Source: Trichuris trichiura (Eukaryota; Nematoda; Enoplea; Trichinellida; Trichuridae). Taken from it: DNA of 64,000 nt. This document shows, piece after piece, positions 23,401-34,497 of this stretch (its first letter is position 1; each line of letters starts with the position of its first letter). Below the pieces are notes generated by a model. That model searched no databases. It had not been told where the DNA came from and saw only the letters and a program-made list of their open reading frames with translations. The stretch covers positions 434,001-498,000 of the forward strand of contig JBAJFE010000032.1 in NCBI GenBank assembly GCA_037903355.1, given 5' to 3'. Both the position numbers and the translations under genes were made by a program.

Positions 23401-24890
23401 CCCGCTGTTTAGCCGACCACAGATTACCGCCTGAATCGACCGAGTGGGCCAAGGTATCTTCCAAAAGTCTTTGGCAGGAAATTTGCAAGGACGCGCAATC
23501 GTACTACGCGTACAACTTCAAAGAGTTAGTGTTCGCTGGCAATTTTGCGCTGTTCGTTACAGTACGCAAAGTGTTTGCAGGGACTCAATAACGGACTTTT
23601 GCGAAGCTCGCAAAGTTCCAAAATTTGCTCTGCTCAGGTCGTTGTGTATCGCCGTTGGGATACAAGTGAAATTGCGCGACTACGACTTGTCCGTCAGATG
23701 CAAAGCTCCCTTCACGGCGGACGATATTATGAATATGAATCCGTTGGTTCGTCGATTGCAATTCGAAGTAGGAGGAGGCGATTTTTTGCCATCCTCCTTA
23801 TCAGTGGGAATTGTGTGCATCATATTTAGGCAAAGGACGGGGCGAGCTCTTACGAAGCAGCTGTGGCCAAATTGGAGGCAGGACAGCTATCCCTTGGATT
23901 AGAATTGCTCAACGAGGCTGCTCAGCTGTACGGCAACGTGCATGGTTCCGTTCATCCAGAAATAATCAAGTGCCTTCGACTTACCGCTCGGGTGTCGTAT
24001 GTTATGAATGATTACACGGGCGCTCTATTAAATCAACACAAGGCGGTTGTCATGACTGAAAGGTGCTACGGGATCGATTCGGCCTATTTAATTAGCGATT
24101 ACGTATGCGCATCTCTTCCGTGTTGACCATTTCGAGTTGAGCAGTGCGTCGGCTATTGTAGCTTTGCATGGCCATATTCAGTTTCGCGAATGGCAAAATA
24201 CCCACTGCCCTGAAGCTTCTCTATCGCTCAAGGTATCTAGTGCTGATGCTTAACGGCGAAGACCATCCGGAGATGGCATTGATCGATGTAAACTTCGTTA
24301 CCGTATGCTTGGGTTATTTTTCTGCTTTATTCAAATTTTTTAGTCCAACATCGGGCTCATGCTATACGCGGTTGGCGAGCTGGACTTCTCTATGCAGTTT
24401 CTGCGGAACGCGTTGGCGGTGAATCTGCGCTACTTTGGCAACGAGCATTTGAAGACCGCGCTTAGCTACGACCTTTTGGCGCGAACCTACGCGTGCCGCA
24501 ACGATTTTCGTTCGGCGCTCCTAAACGAGAAACAGACGTTTTTTATCTACAAGAAATTGGTACCTATACGCTGGCGTATATGTTGGCTTACGATGAGCGA
24601 CTTTATTTTTTAGCTCGGTGAGAATAACGAAAGGACTAAAGCTAGTCAACAGTATTTGCAACAGCTGACGGAACAAGCGGTCAGGTTGCAAAGAAGGATG
24701 AATTCAATGCGTCAAAACAATAGCAGCGCTGTAGCTCGCTTCTGCGCTGTTGAGGTGCTTAAATATCCGTCAGTGGACGATTCATTTTTTTCTGATTTAA
24801 GTACTCTTTCAGGTGCGTTACCCGGAAGCGATTGCTGTAATCGAGGTGCTCACTGTAATCAATGGGATGTATTGGGTGTTCTCAAAGTGA
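14426..24890 (+). CDS. CLUH: Clueless / CLUH, clustered-mitochondria protein homolog, about 20 exons
   Basis: CLU/CLUH is a large cytosolic protein that binds mRNAs for mitochondrial proteins and controls mitochondrial distribution. The first ATG (14426, MGGKRKMAK) begins a low-complexity Ser/Asp-rich tail, followed by the CLU-N domain. Early exons read out with matching phase: 14426-15023, 15075-15215, 15268-15450, 15495-15579, 15632-15710, 20282-20620, 20678-20769, 20819-20921, 20989-21109, 21169-21266, 21317-21357, 21400-21552, 21608-21707. Hallmarks include [28 protein letters not shown], the Clu-domain [51 protein letters not shown] (before 22724), and [12 protein letters not shown] (about 22980-23020). 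TPR-like repeats follow from about 23850 to 24700 ([30 protein letters not shown]). The last exon, about 24813-24890, ends in LTVINGMY. Introns are about 50 nt, except a 4,571-nt intron full of transposons. The intron after 21109 appears to use a GC donor. Exons between 21748 and 22640 are uncertain. Confidence 0.93.
17565..17768 (+). pseudogene. Tigger transposase C-terminal remnant
   Basis: The short open stretch reads [20 protein letters not shown], then acidic repeats and a stop. The style (GFxDM, then a leucine-rich EELDEL helix and an Asp/Glu tail) matches the tail of Tigger-type transposases downstream of the DDE domain. No DDE core is left in this copy. Assignment rests on resemblance and on the flanking TIRs. 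Confidence 0.55.
18328..19418 (+). pseudogene. PLE2 partial reverse transcriptase plus GIY-YIG start, one frameshift
   Basis: The frame from 18349 to about 19100 matches PLE1 RT from just after motif [28 protein letters not shown], an intact YVDD box at 18631-18642, then [11 protein letters not shown] and [19 protein letters not shown]. After [10 protein letters not shown] the frame shifts by one base (near 19100) and continues with [20 protein letters not shown]. It then reaches [21 protein letters not shown], the GIY-YIG start. It lacks the N-terminal region, RT fingers and the rest of the endonuclease. The ATG at 18328 lies in the flanking arm and is not a real start. Confidence 0.87.
19415..19450 (+). 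ncRNA. Hammerhead-like RNA motif in PLE2 right arm
   Basis: CTGAAGA, one C, stem GGGTC/GACCC with loop TCGGTA, then GAAA and a self-complementary CTCCGGAG followed by TA. A matching inverted copy lies in the left arm (18298-18325, minus strand). The same motif occurs in FB-A (about 19800-19830) and FB-B (about 26567-26600). Confidence 0.45.
19616..19891. mobile_element. Foldback element FB-A, 12-bp target duplication
   Basis: The inverted arms run from TTTATTACGGATATGTCCCG through CTCCGGAGCTTTCGGGTC to AACTTAAG, and back after a short AT-rich loop. AGGAGATTCTTA flanks both sides (19604-19615 and 19892-19903). An unpaired tail beginning AAAACATGGTTTCTTGGTAC lies on the left only. The arms match those of PLE2, so this looks like a Penelope terminal repeat pair without its coding part. 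The right arm has the motif CTGAAGAC...GACCCGAAAG. Confidence 0.85.
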
Positions 24891-26361
24891 CGCCGCGTTT
24901 TGGGTGTAGCGGACAGCCAGCCGGGAGGCGGCTTGCCGAAGAAATTTTTATTTGATTCGTTGTCGTTGTCTTAGTTGTTTACAGGCACCAGTTAGAGCAT
25001 CGTGCCTGCGTGTTATGGCCTCTCGCCGGCGGTTGAGCTTTCCTTTTGCCGCCAGCAAAATATCAGGCGAACAGATTTAGGTGTTACTAGAAAAAGCAAG
25101 GGTTTACAAACGCAGGTTTTGATTCCTACTACCCCGTCTGACGATGCTCAATTTATGCAACCTCTTTTCTCTGCGCGTGTGTTCATCACATGTTACATGC
25201 ATACAGGCCGTTTATTGCACTTTCAATTCTTCTATTAGCACAAAGTTATTCGGACGAAAGTTTTTACGGTGTGTTTTATCGTAGCTAATTTTTTTCTCCA
25301 AGCAGTTTTGACGTTAGCGAACGGTCAGCGTTCAATTTCTCCACTTTCCGCCGACGGGAGGTTCATTCACATCTTGGTTTTTCTTGTTGAAGATTCTGTT
25401 TTTCGCATCCAGTGCAGGTTGTTTTTTCTTGTCTCTTAGACGATAATAACGATAGCGTCTGCAATTAATAGTTGCAGGTGAGCAAATTGTTTTGTAGGTC
25501 TCAGCTGGGAGCTGGCCTGTGTTTTCGATTTTAGTAAACCTGCATTGCATTGCGCGTATTATTTACTTTCGTTCATGCTTGAATTGGTGTCTTACGAGCA
25601 GTGGTTTTTTCCGCGTACTCTACAAATGGATGGTTGCTGCTCTCTGTCGAACGTGAAGATCAGATGAGTATCCATTTTTGGTGAGCTAAAAAATTCGCAT
25701 TGTACCGGTGGGTACATAACATTCGGAGGGGCATAGTTATCTTTCCCTTTGTAAACGAAGGATTAATGTAACTACATTTTCAACTTCATTCTATTTTTCT
25801 CAGCGATCAGCATTGCTTGTTAAGCAGAAAGAAGCGTATCGTACACTAGGTAAGTACTCGTAACTACAAATGCCAGTTTTACAACTAAGTGCTGTGAAAG
25901 CTTACTGTTGCGTTTGTAGATCCGTCGTAGCGGGTACTATTAGTTAACGCATAGTGTAACGGAACGCGCTCCATCTATTTGTTGTAAAAATCTTTTTTAT
26001 TTGTGAAGCTTTTAAGATTCGTCTTTTTCGATCATCAGCGCGAACTGATGAGGTCGTAAAGATGTCGCATTTGGGCATTGTAGTTCTAACGGTAGGAAGA
26101 AAAACGCTCAAACAAAAAAGCATCCATTTGTGAAACTAACTTTTATTATTAATATTATTATTATTATTATTTTCATAGTGCAAAAGTTTTATTACGGAAT
26201 TATTATTATTATTATTATCTTTTCTTCTTAACGGGTCTTTTTTAAAAGTTTCTTCTAATTTTTTGCTGTATTTTTAACCCATTTTTAAAGTAACGTTTGT
26301 GCAGTAGACGTTATTTTAAAAAACAGGTTAAAAATAATGCAAAAAAATTGGAAGAAACATT
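24891..26361. other. Intergenic region downstream of CLU
   Basis: No recognisable gene was found. The tail of CLU could extend slightly past 24890 by another splice. At 26177-26209 the sequence CATAGTGCAAAAGTTTTATT and the following bases repeat part of the foldback-arm consensus. At about 26228-26325 there is a degenerate copy of the Penelope-type end also seen near 27455, 32780 and 60300. Confidence 0.5.
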
Positions 26362-26665
26362 GAAAACATGATGCTTTGGTACGGGAGTATGTGTTTTCAT
26401 ATTGAAAGTATCTTTATTACGGATTCTCCCGTTGAGACGTAAAATAAAAAGATTTTTTCTTTTCGTAGCTTTCGGGTCTTTCGCGACCCGTCTTCAGCGG
26501 TGAGATTATGTGTCAATAATCATAATCAATTATGTGTCAATAATCAATGTGACACATAATCTCACCGCTGAAGACGGGTCGCGAAAGACCCGAAAGCTCC
26601 GAAAAGAAAAAATCTTTTTATTTTACGTCTCAACGGGAGAATCCGTAATAAAGATACTTTCAATA
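26362..26665. mobile_element. Foldback element FB-B, 13-bp target duplication
   Basis: TGGAAGAAACATT is present at both borders (26349-26361 and 26666-26678). Arms of over 110 bp pair almost perfectly around a small AT-rich loop with TGTGTCAATAATCA repeats. The left-only tail reads GAAAACATGATGCTTTGGTA and continues to the arm. The right arm has CTGAAGAC-GGGTC-GCGAAA-GACCC-GAAAG. It belongs to the same family as FB-A, FB-C and the PLE2 arms, with a different outer arm (AAAAAGATTTTTTC). Confidence 0.88.
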
Positions 26666-28373
26666 TGGAAGAAACATTATTATTATAATTATCATGCAAA
26701 AATAATCTATGTGTGAAAGGAATGAAAACGTTAATGTGTGACTTCTTAAGGTGAGTATAGGTCTTTATACTTGTTTAGGGAAACTACCCATTTTTCTTAA
26801 TGCGTGTTTGAAGTGCATGTTTTTCATTGTTTGCGTTTGCTTGTTCATTGTTTTGACGAGCCTTTGCGTGACGTTCTTTTTATCAATACATTGACGTAGG
26901 CTTTCCCGCAAGTCGATCCTTTTTGTATTAGGGCGATTGTTTCGTCTGCGTGAATGAAAGAGTTCCATTAGGCGCCATTGGAGCAGAAACGCGCAGTGAA
27001 TCGTACTATTGAATCTTTCTTTGGCAAGTTGTTTTGTTACCGCGACGGCGTTTTCATTGACTTAAAGTTGTTCGTAATTTTGTATCTTTTGGGGCGCCGA
27101 TCTATTCAAAAAAGCTTACAGACAGTAAGCTAAATGGTTCGCCATGTTTTCTTACAAGCAATCGGTTATTAATTCTGAAAATGAAATTTCTCATTGATCA
27201 CCGCACTTGCAGATAGTTGATAATCAATACTTTTTGTAAATGCAACTTCTTGGTACGGGACCGTATAGCTTCATGTCAAGTTTCTTTTACGGAAAGTTTG
27301 TCCCATTGAATACTGTTTAGCGTTGAATCCATTAAGGTTAAAAATGATTGAAAAGTCAGAAGAGGTTCTGTGATAGGCGGATAAAAGTTATGAGAAAAGG
27401 GAGGGCTCTGCTTGACATTTATTTGTAAGGCAATAGTAATAATAATAAGAAGAAGAAATTTTTCTTCTAAAATTTTTCGCGGTTTTTCCAACCCGTTTTT
27501 AAATTAACGTCTATTGTACAAATGTTCAATACGAAGTTTTCGGGTTAAACTGAGGCCCATCATCAGCACAATGTGCGCCACCTGTTAGGTCGGTCTTCAT
27601 GGTTGCAAGCCATTCCATCTGGCCAACTTTGGCAGAGACCTTAGCTCAGCTCTATCTTAAGCTGTCGAGCTTTGGTCCCACCTAGTTAGTCAGACGGTGC
27701 AGCCAGCGTCCAACCGACCTTCCGCGATGGCAACACGCTAACACACAAGTAACCTTATTGAAAAGCGTGTGCGTTTTAACGATAATCGGAAATATGCCTG
27801 CTCCTTTCATGGCTGTGATGCTTCGCACTTGAAATTATGATCCGTACGTTTCAGGATTGTTCTCTTCCCACCTTAAACGGAAAAATAGTAAATGCCACAC
27901 GGTAGGTTGCTAGAGACAGCAAGTTTTAGAAATATGAATTGGAATTCAAGGAGGTTTTGCCCATAGGCGTCATGGCCTACTGCTTGCTCGTAGCTAGCAT
28001 CATATTTTTCAAATCACATAGAATAGCAACCAAAATTATTGACTATATCTGTTCAAAATCTGATAACCGCTATTCCTATGCCACTGTTGGTGTTGCTATG
28101 CTGAATAAAAATATCTTTTTTATGTTGCAGATGAAAGCGAATAATAATTAATTTTCTTCTAATCATACCGCGTTCCATGTGACAGCGACGTCAGACTTCG
28201 ATCAAGTCAGAATGAATTCTGTGCAACTCTACGTCATTTGAACATTGTTCTTCAGTTTTGAACAGTACTCATTTTTTTAAATATACATATAATTAATAAA
28301 ATGCTTAGAAAAATGAGTGAAGCAAAATAACGCACTCGCCGATTAATTTACTTAACTTTTTCTCCTTTTTTTC
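26666..28373. other. Intergenic region with decayed repeat pieces
   Basis: No gene is recognised. At 27247-27310 there is a diverged foldback tail and arm (CTTCTTGGTACGGGACCGTA). At 27455-27730 lies an older Penelope-type terminal sequence described separately. The short ORFs at 26765-26968 and 27939-28151 have no family match. Confidence 0.45.
27455..27730 (+). repeat. Degenerate Penelope-type terminal repeat, copy 1
   Basis: This stretch is homologous over more than 200 bp to the reverse complement of about 60090-60310. Shared landmarks are AACCCG...AAATTAACGT, then CGAAGTTTTCGGG, GGCCCATCATCAGC, ATGTGCGCCACC, and GTCAGACGG further on. The segment equals the CTGATGA-stem-GAAA motif on the opposite strand. 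Shorter pieces of the same end occur at about 26228-26325 and 32780-32866. Confidence 0.7.
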
Positions 28374-28991
28374 TTATAGATTTCTGCTTCCTAAAATGTC
28401 ACTGCGATGGTTGCGAACAACTGCATGATCAATTCTTATTCCCTCTCGGAAGGCGTAGAGCTCCACAGCTGTTAAAAGAACTTGACGCGGGAGTCCGTTT
28501 AACGAATCAAATATTGGAAGTAGGTTACGCTCGTTGCCAGTTGTTACTCTGCCGATGACATTTGCAAAACAGTGCTCAATGCTGAGTACTCGCGTTGCTG
28601 TGCAACGTTGTTTACTTATTCTAAAAATAGCTTTACCGTTTTTAATGATGTCTCCAATTAAGGAGAGTAGCCGACCAACAGAGTATTGATTAGGACGAGA
28701 CACGCTATGCAGAACTTGGTAGCTATTTTTCTTTACCATTTCTCTACGTGCAGAAGCAGCAGCAAACGGAGAAGACGGCTGCATGTTGCTTACTAAAGCT
28801 ATACAGCGCAACTTCGAGTCGTTCCAAAACGCTGTTACTACAATGCACTGAAATAAAAATCGTTTATATTTACGTTTGCAAAAACGGTTCGAAACGTTTT
28901 CACTGTCTTTTTTATTTGTATTGGTCAAGGCGAGAACGAGCTGCAAAGCACATTGATACAATCTTGTTGACCAAGACAAATTGGTGAGCAT
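28374..28991 (-). CDS. Hypothetical protein, up to 205 residues
   Basis: A 205-codon open frame on the minus strand is longer than expected by chance in this AT-rich DNA. I recognise no family. A possible intron within the frame (GTAAATATAAACG...TTTCAG at about 28841-28867) would leave a second Met (MQPSSPFAAASARREM) beginning a 134-residue basic protein that ends VRNHRSDILGSRNL. No signal peptide or membrane helix is obvious in that shorter form. It is convergent with CLU and divergent from the cytochrome b561 gene. It could be a real small gene, a terminal exon of a larger gene, or chance. Confidence 0.4.
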   Translation of the reverse strand: MLTNLSWSTRLYQCALQLVLALTNTNKKDSENVSNRFCKRKYKRFLFQCIVVTAFWNDSKLRCIALVSNMQPSSPFAAASARREMVKKNSYQVLHSVSRPNQYSVGRLLSLIGDIIKNGKAIFRISKQRCTATRVLSIEHCFANVIGRVTTGNERNLLPIFDSLNGLPRQVLLTAVELYAFREGIRIDHAVVRNHRSDILGSRNL

Positions 28992-29497
28992 ATGATTTTG
29001 CTATGGCAAGACGGTACAGCTGTTGGCTATTTTTCTTCCTGAGAACCAAATAAGTTGGCAAACGTGTAGTTTAAATGCGTCGCTATCAACAAGTCGGTAA
29101 ACGCATATGTTTTTGAAAGTGAACCTTCGGTCAACAGTAACCTATTGGTTAACAGCTAAGATTGCTCGTCGGTCAGCACGGTATTATTGGCCTATACTAA
29201 TGGTGATGGTTCGCCTTTGCGTATTGATTGCCCCAGTTAGGCTCTGTACTGTTCGCTGCCCTTTCTAAGTGCAGTTGCGCTCAGCTTAGCGCGCATGCCG
29301 GTATAGTTATTACTTGTTTATTTGCTAACTCAACGGCAATCTTTACCTTTATTTGGCAGAATTTGAATTTTTGCCAACTTATGGCTTCTGTCTTGCATTG
29401 TTCATATTCCACGCGTTAAACTTTTACGACCATTTATGGCATCGTTTTTCCATCGCTTGTAGGTTTTCAAACGCTTCATTGTCGTTTAGGATTCAGA

Positions 29498-30648
29498 ATG
29501 GCATCTCTGGTAACGCCTACTCTTGATTCAAACAGCCCTGAACTTCGCAGATTCAGATTTGGCTGCACCGTTGCTCACATGCTTGGTATTACTGCAGTAA
29601 TTTTGGTCTCCGTATGGATGGGCAGCTATGGAGTCGGTTTTGAATGGGAAGGTTCTCCGGCGGGCATGTTTCGTTATCACCCGATGCTTATGATAATTGG
29701 AATGCAGCTTTTAATGGGCGAAGGTGCCGTACCTACGCCGCAACGCCATATTGAGTAAAACGTCTTTTTGTTTTCCAGCGGCACTGACATACCGGATGCT
29801 TCGCTACACAAGAAAGTCCATCTCCAAGCCCATTCATATAGCCTTGCATTCCATCACTTTTCTGTGTTTTGTGCTCGCCTTGAAAGCCGTCTTCTACTCA
29901 CACAATTACGTGGTTCCTCCTATTCCCAACTTGTACAGTTTGCACAGTTGGGTTGGACTTGTCATTGTATTGGTCTTCTGCTTGCAGGTGACCAATCGCC
30001 CACGCATTCGTCATTTTTTGTGACTGTTCTTTTCAGTACGTTTTCTCCTTCTACTCGTTTTTCTATCCTAAGGTTGACCCTTCACTGGGCGAAAGGGTCA
30101 TGCCAATTCATCGTTTGATCGGAAAAGCACTGCTGGTCGCCTCGACGGCCAGTGCGTTGATGGGTATATCAGAATATGCTGCCTGGAATGTCAAGTAAGT
30201 TTGCCGTAGGTTGCTTTTTCCCTTGAAAAGCCAGCACACTAATTTTGCGTTCAAACGCTTGCTAAGCAGTCGGAAAGTCAATATTCAAATTTGTTAGCAA
30301 CCATGTTTACCTTTCCCGAAACCTGCAGTGCTTAACATGTACACAGCTATCCGAGTCATGTAGAAAATTAGCCTTTTTTACTATTTGCTCGAGATTACTG
30401 AGTTATCTTAGTCATGTGGTGAGATTAGCAGCTGAAAGATAATACAAGTCTAGAGTATTAGTCTTTGCATGGTTCTTCGACCTTTCAGATGTTGGAGCCA
30501 GCTTTGCTCTGAAGGAATGATTGCGAACTTCACTGGCTTGTTGCTGGCCTTATACTCCGCTATGGTTTTGTACTTGGTAAGCAACGAAAACTACAAGCGC
30601 GAACCGTTGCCTGAAGAAGCAACCTTTCGCGACTTGGTCTCCCACTGA
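29498..30648 (+). CDS. Cytochrome b561 family transmembrane ferrireductase, 4 exons
   Basis: Exons 29498-29723, 29779-29987, 30037-30194 and 30489-30648 join in phase to give 250 residues. The family passes electrons from cytosolic ascorbate across a membrane (chromaffin-type, lysosomal, or duodenal ferrireductase). Six hydrophobic helices are visible. The likely haem-binding histidines lie in FRYHPMLM (exon 1), HIALHS and LYSLHSWVG (exon 2), and VMPIHRLIGK (exon 3), as in the CYB561 core. The C-terminus is short and polar. The N-terminal start at MASLVTP precedes a polar tail and TM1 (HMLGITAVILVSVWMG). Introns 1 and 2 are 55 and 49 nt; intron 3 is 294 nt. Which b561 paralog (CYB561, CYBRD1 or CYB561A3) it matches cannot be decided by eye. 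Confidence 0.92.
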
Positions 30649-32875
30649 TTCGTCTGATCCAAGTAGAAAGATGAATTGACAGCATCTGAAGTTTGAACTG
30701 TTTCCAAGAGACGTTAAGGGAAAAGGCGCTCTCCAGTTTAATCATTCTCTGCTTATGCTGTTGTTCTCAGTCAACTTTGCTCTACTCTTGTCCGTGCGCA
30801 ATTATTCTTTGGCATTGCTTGCATGCGCTTTTTTGCTTAACGGAATGCGACATTTCCATCAGCTTCTGTGACATCTTAGCTTTTTTGGTAAACTGACTGT
30901 AAGGCTGTCATCTTTTGTTTCCGTCATCAATAATATCAGCAATATACAGCGGTCCTTCACTGTTGCAACCTTCGATACGCTTTTAATGCGTTATTAGTTG
31001 TTCTAATTCGAATTTTCAATAGTAATGAAAATATAAAGTTGCCTAAATCTGGAGCTGATTGCTTATCGTAAAATACCATGATAAGTGCTTTGCAAGTCTG
31101 GTTCGCCGGCAGTTGCGGCAGGGAGCAGATGGACAGGTGAAATTATCATTCTCGCTGGACAGAGAGGAAATCCCTTCAGCGTGGAACGCTTTGTTTGGGG
31201 ATTCAATTTGAATTATGAATATTATGAAGTGACCCTCATTGAGTTAAGCATAATATAAAAATGTAGATGTGAAACGTGTATATAGAACAGAATTACGCAA
31301 AATGACCTTTGATAGTTCACCCAAGAATGCGAGTTCAGAAGAAACCGTTTGGGCGGTCAATAACATAGCGGGTGTAATTGACCTTCTGTGTTTTCTTCAC
31401 CACTGCACTGACGTTCCGGGTGCATAGGACCATCACCTTCCTTGCGATGATGAGAAAGGTCTCTATAATGTAAGCTTTCTTTTTTTAAAATTCATACATG
31501 CACAACTGGAGCAGCATGTTTTACGCTTTGACACGAATCGATTCCGCTGTCACACAGATTAATGTCACTAACGAATTATCTCCTACCGGCTTAGATTAGG
31601 GTGCAATATGTACCGCACGGAAATGGAGGAATGCAGTCTGAAAAAACTTAATCGGTATAGAGCGAAAGCGCTCGGAGCGCAGCCAATGAGGCAAAATGCA
31701 CCCTAACTTAGACCTAATGGAGGTGATTCGATAGGGACAGTCGAAGTCGATTAATGGGAACCAAATCTGCGCGTCAAGTACGGTGCATCCTAAGTACCTG
31801 CGTGAGCTCGTTGACAAAGCTAGACCTCAAAAAAAATTTTGGTGATTGTAATTCGAAATTAAGCTGCCCGACTCATTGTTGAAGCCTGAATGCCAAATTT
31901 TCCTTACTGACCGCCTTCTATGATGCAGCTGCCTATGTTCGTATAGTCTTTAATTTTCAGCAGTTTATAATGAAATTTCCCGCAGTAGAGACTAGAACTG
32001 TCTGGGATCATTTAGGGAGCTGTAGTTTGTTTTTGCGCATGTTTTGTAATCGCAATTCCATTAAAGTACTTCACAAGCACGTTGATATTGCGTGCGAACT
32101 TTGTGCGTGTATGCAAGGCGTTGAAGCTTCAATAACTGGAAGGGCTTAGGCAGTAGTTTCTCAAAGTCAGTCCTCTAAAACCAATTGCTTACGCGACGAC
32201 GGCGTATTGCTGCATTTAGTCGATCTTATCAAAGAATTATGGGATTTCGTGAGACAGCAGTTCCAAAGGTGAATAAACGCGACTTCTAAGCGTAGTAACA
32301 CGCTCCACTGCATTTCACTGGCTCAAAGTTGTTATTCCCATTCGAGTACATTTAGTATATTTGTTTTTCGGAATTGTCAACATACGTATTATCATTGTCT
32401 GTTTGACTTAAATTACGATAATGTATAATTTCCACAAACCTTGCCCATGGAGCATAAAGAAAACAGGTCACTAATGGGCAGTAGAAGAATGCAAAACGCG
32501 GAAGTAAACATAGCAAGTCCATTACTAACATTTCATCTTATTTATTTTCATTTCTGTTTCACATTTCTCTTCACCCTTCGTATTCTTTTATTTCTGTTGT
32601 TCTGTTCACGTTTATCCCCATTTTATGAACCTAACGGCTGCCTTGTTCAACAGGCTGTTTCACTGTTTAGCTTTTCTTTCACCTTTTTTCATTAAAGAAT
32701 GTGAAGGAAAGGTTGTAATAGGCTATGGGTGTTTATATTTTACTTTTTTTGGAAAAGACGTTATTTAACTCATTTTTATTCTAAAATGTTAGCGGGATTT
32801 CCGACCCGTTATTCATTAAACGTTTATTCAGAAAAAACGTTTTACGGAGCTTTCGGGTCTTCGCAGTAAAGCATA
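30649..32875. other. Intergenic region
   Basis: No gene is recognised. It ends with a Penelope-type terminal piece (about 32780-32866, including GGAGCTTTCGGGTCTTCGC) just before a MITE. ORFs at 31596-31817 and 32441-32695 look like chance. Confidence 0.45.
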
Positions 32876-33044
32876 CACTAAAACCACCTAAGTTGACCAC
32901 TCTTGTATGGTGACCACCTTCCTAAGTTGACCGAATTTTGGCCAGTTGACTTATCTGCACGTTAGCTGAGCCACTTATGCCCACTTCCTATGTGTTGACC
33001 ACTTTTCCTCAGTCCGTTGGGTGGTCAACTTACCGGGGGTTTTA
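32876..33044. mobile_element. MITE derived from the Tigger element at 58462-59880
   Basis: About 170 bp with inverted ends containing AAGTTGACCAC and GTGGTCAACTT. The left half matches the left end of the 58462-59880 element (CTAAGTTGACCGAATTTTGG, CAGTTG). The right half matches its right end (GCCACTTATGCCCAC, then CAGTCCGTTGGGTGGTCAAC). The middle is deleted. TA lies at the left edge, and the right edge merges into a TA repeat, so the exact right border is uncertain. Confidence 0.82.
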
Positions 33045-33345
33045 TTATATATATATATATATATATATATACCAATTTAAAAGACAAGTTCATCCTGATA
33101 CAGGCATAAACAGTAAGGCTGTCTCCATTATGAACAGCTTTGTCGACGACGTTTTTGACCGCATCCTCGCCATTCTCATTATAACAGTCGTCACACTATG
33201 TTTTTGACCGTGGTATATATATATATAAAGTTGCAAAAGACTCCTTGCGGTGTCGCTTTCTCTTTGCTTCGTCTGCTTTCGATGCCTTCTGCATTTTTCC
33301 GCTCTGCCTCATTGTCTTTTGTGACACTTGTCTAGCCATCTTACA
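33045..33345. pseudogene. Rearranged histone H2B relic
   Basis: The minus strand from 33345 down to about 33215 encodes an H2B-like N-terminus: a basic Lys/Arg tail with KRKRHRKESFA, followed by YIYI. The plus strand from about 33072 to 33165 encodes the H2B histone-fold start: [20 protein letters not shown], then FVDDVFDRI. In normal H2B these two pieces are consecutive on one strand (RRKESYxxYIYKVLKQVHPDTG). Here they face opposite ways, and each breakpoint sits in a TA repeat (33046-33070 and 33214-33228). The C-terminal part of H2B is missing. Divergence from canonical H2B suggests an old copy. Confidence 0.8.
33046..33070. repeat. (TA)n microsatellite
   Basis: A TA dinucleotide repeat joins the MITE to the plus-strand H2B piece. 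A second, shorter TA run lies at 33214-33228. Both lie where H2B normally encodes alternating Tyr/Ile codons. Confidence 0.95.
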
Positions 33346-33432
33346 CTTGCAAGGTTGAATGCCGAAAGAGTAGTGCAAAATCACTTGATTAGCTACTACA
33401 TACCTAGACCATACTAAACAACTAAATAACAC

Positions 33433-34413
33433 ACCAGCTTAACCGTGCTAAACTACAGTTTGAGTTAAACGCTATTTGCAAGCAGGTACGTGAGACTGCA
33501 AGAGACTTACTTTAAAGTTTAAACCGTTGCTGACCGATGAAACCTTAACATTTCGCTTTAAACCTTTTCATTTTGGGTTCTGTCCTGATCTGTCAAAACT
33601 GACAGCGCTTAACTGGCCTTTCATTTACATTTAGAATAATTTTAGCTTTCACTCAAAAAAATTAATGCAAGTTCGCACATTATATAATGAAAACTTTAGT
33701 TTCAGCTTTTCTTAAGACGATACTGGTTAAAGTATTTTAAGCGGTTGAAGATGAGCCCTGCTCATTCCCTATGGCCTTCTTCACTGCAAAAACATTAACA
33801 GACTAATTTCTCTACTTCTGAGAAAATGCGTGAGCAATTTGAACTGTTGCGCAAGGACACGCAACTCACAAGAGGGGCATCTTCAGCGCTTCAGAACAAC
33901 CATAAACTATTTCAACGTCAACAAATCTACAGAAAGGTCTATATTCTAGCTCACAACAAAAGACACTTGTTGTTCCGACGACTGGAAAGTGCACCGACTA
34001 CTAACCTGCATATCTTGTACTGTATCGAAAATGGCTTAAAAATGTGGTTTTTCGTGGTGAACAAGCTTTAACTCAAGAGAGAGGCACTCAACGTGGTGTT
34101 ACTTAAACAAACTTTGATGCAAATATGGGAAGCCTGTTCCCAGTCTTACGAAAGGCCAACTACGCGTTGAAAGAAAGCAGGTCTCCTGGCAAAGACAGTT
34201 TGAAGCGGAATCCTGAATGTTCTGCTTTCCAAATTACCTTTACCGGTGAATCCGCTTTCTTTTGAATTATTATTAGGATTAATAGGAGTACAAGTGAGGT
34301 TCATCATGCTAACATCAATGTAATGAACATTCCTATTACTAACGAAATTTTCGGTAAATAAATTTAGCATGAAGATCCACATAACTTTACAAGTAGATGT
34401 TTAACGTTTTGTC

Positions 34414-34497
<84 letters not shown>

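Noticed and set aside
26362..26665. Possible CRISPR-like or tandem array because of repeated TGTGTCAATAATCA in the loop
   Set aside because: The repeats are part of the hairpin loop of a single foldback element; there are no regular spacers, and this is a eukaryotic locus.
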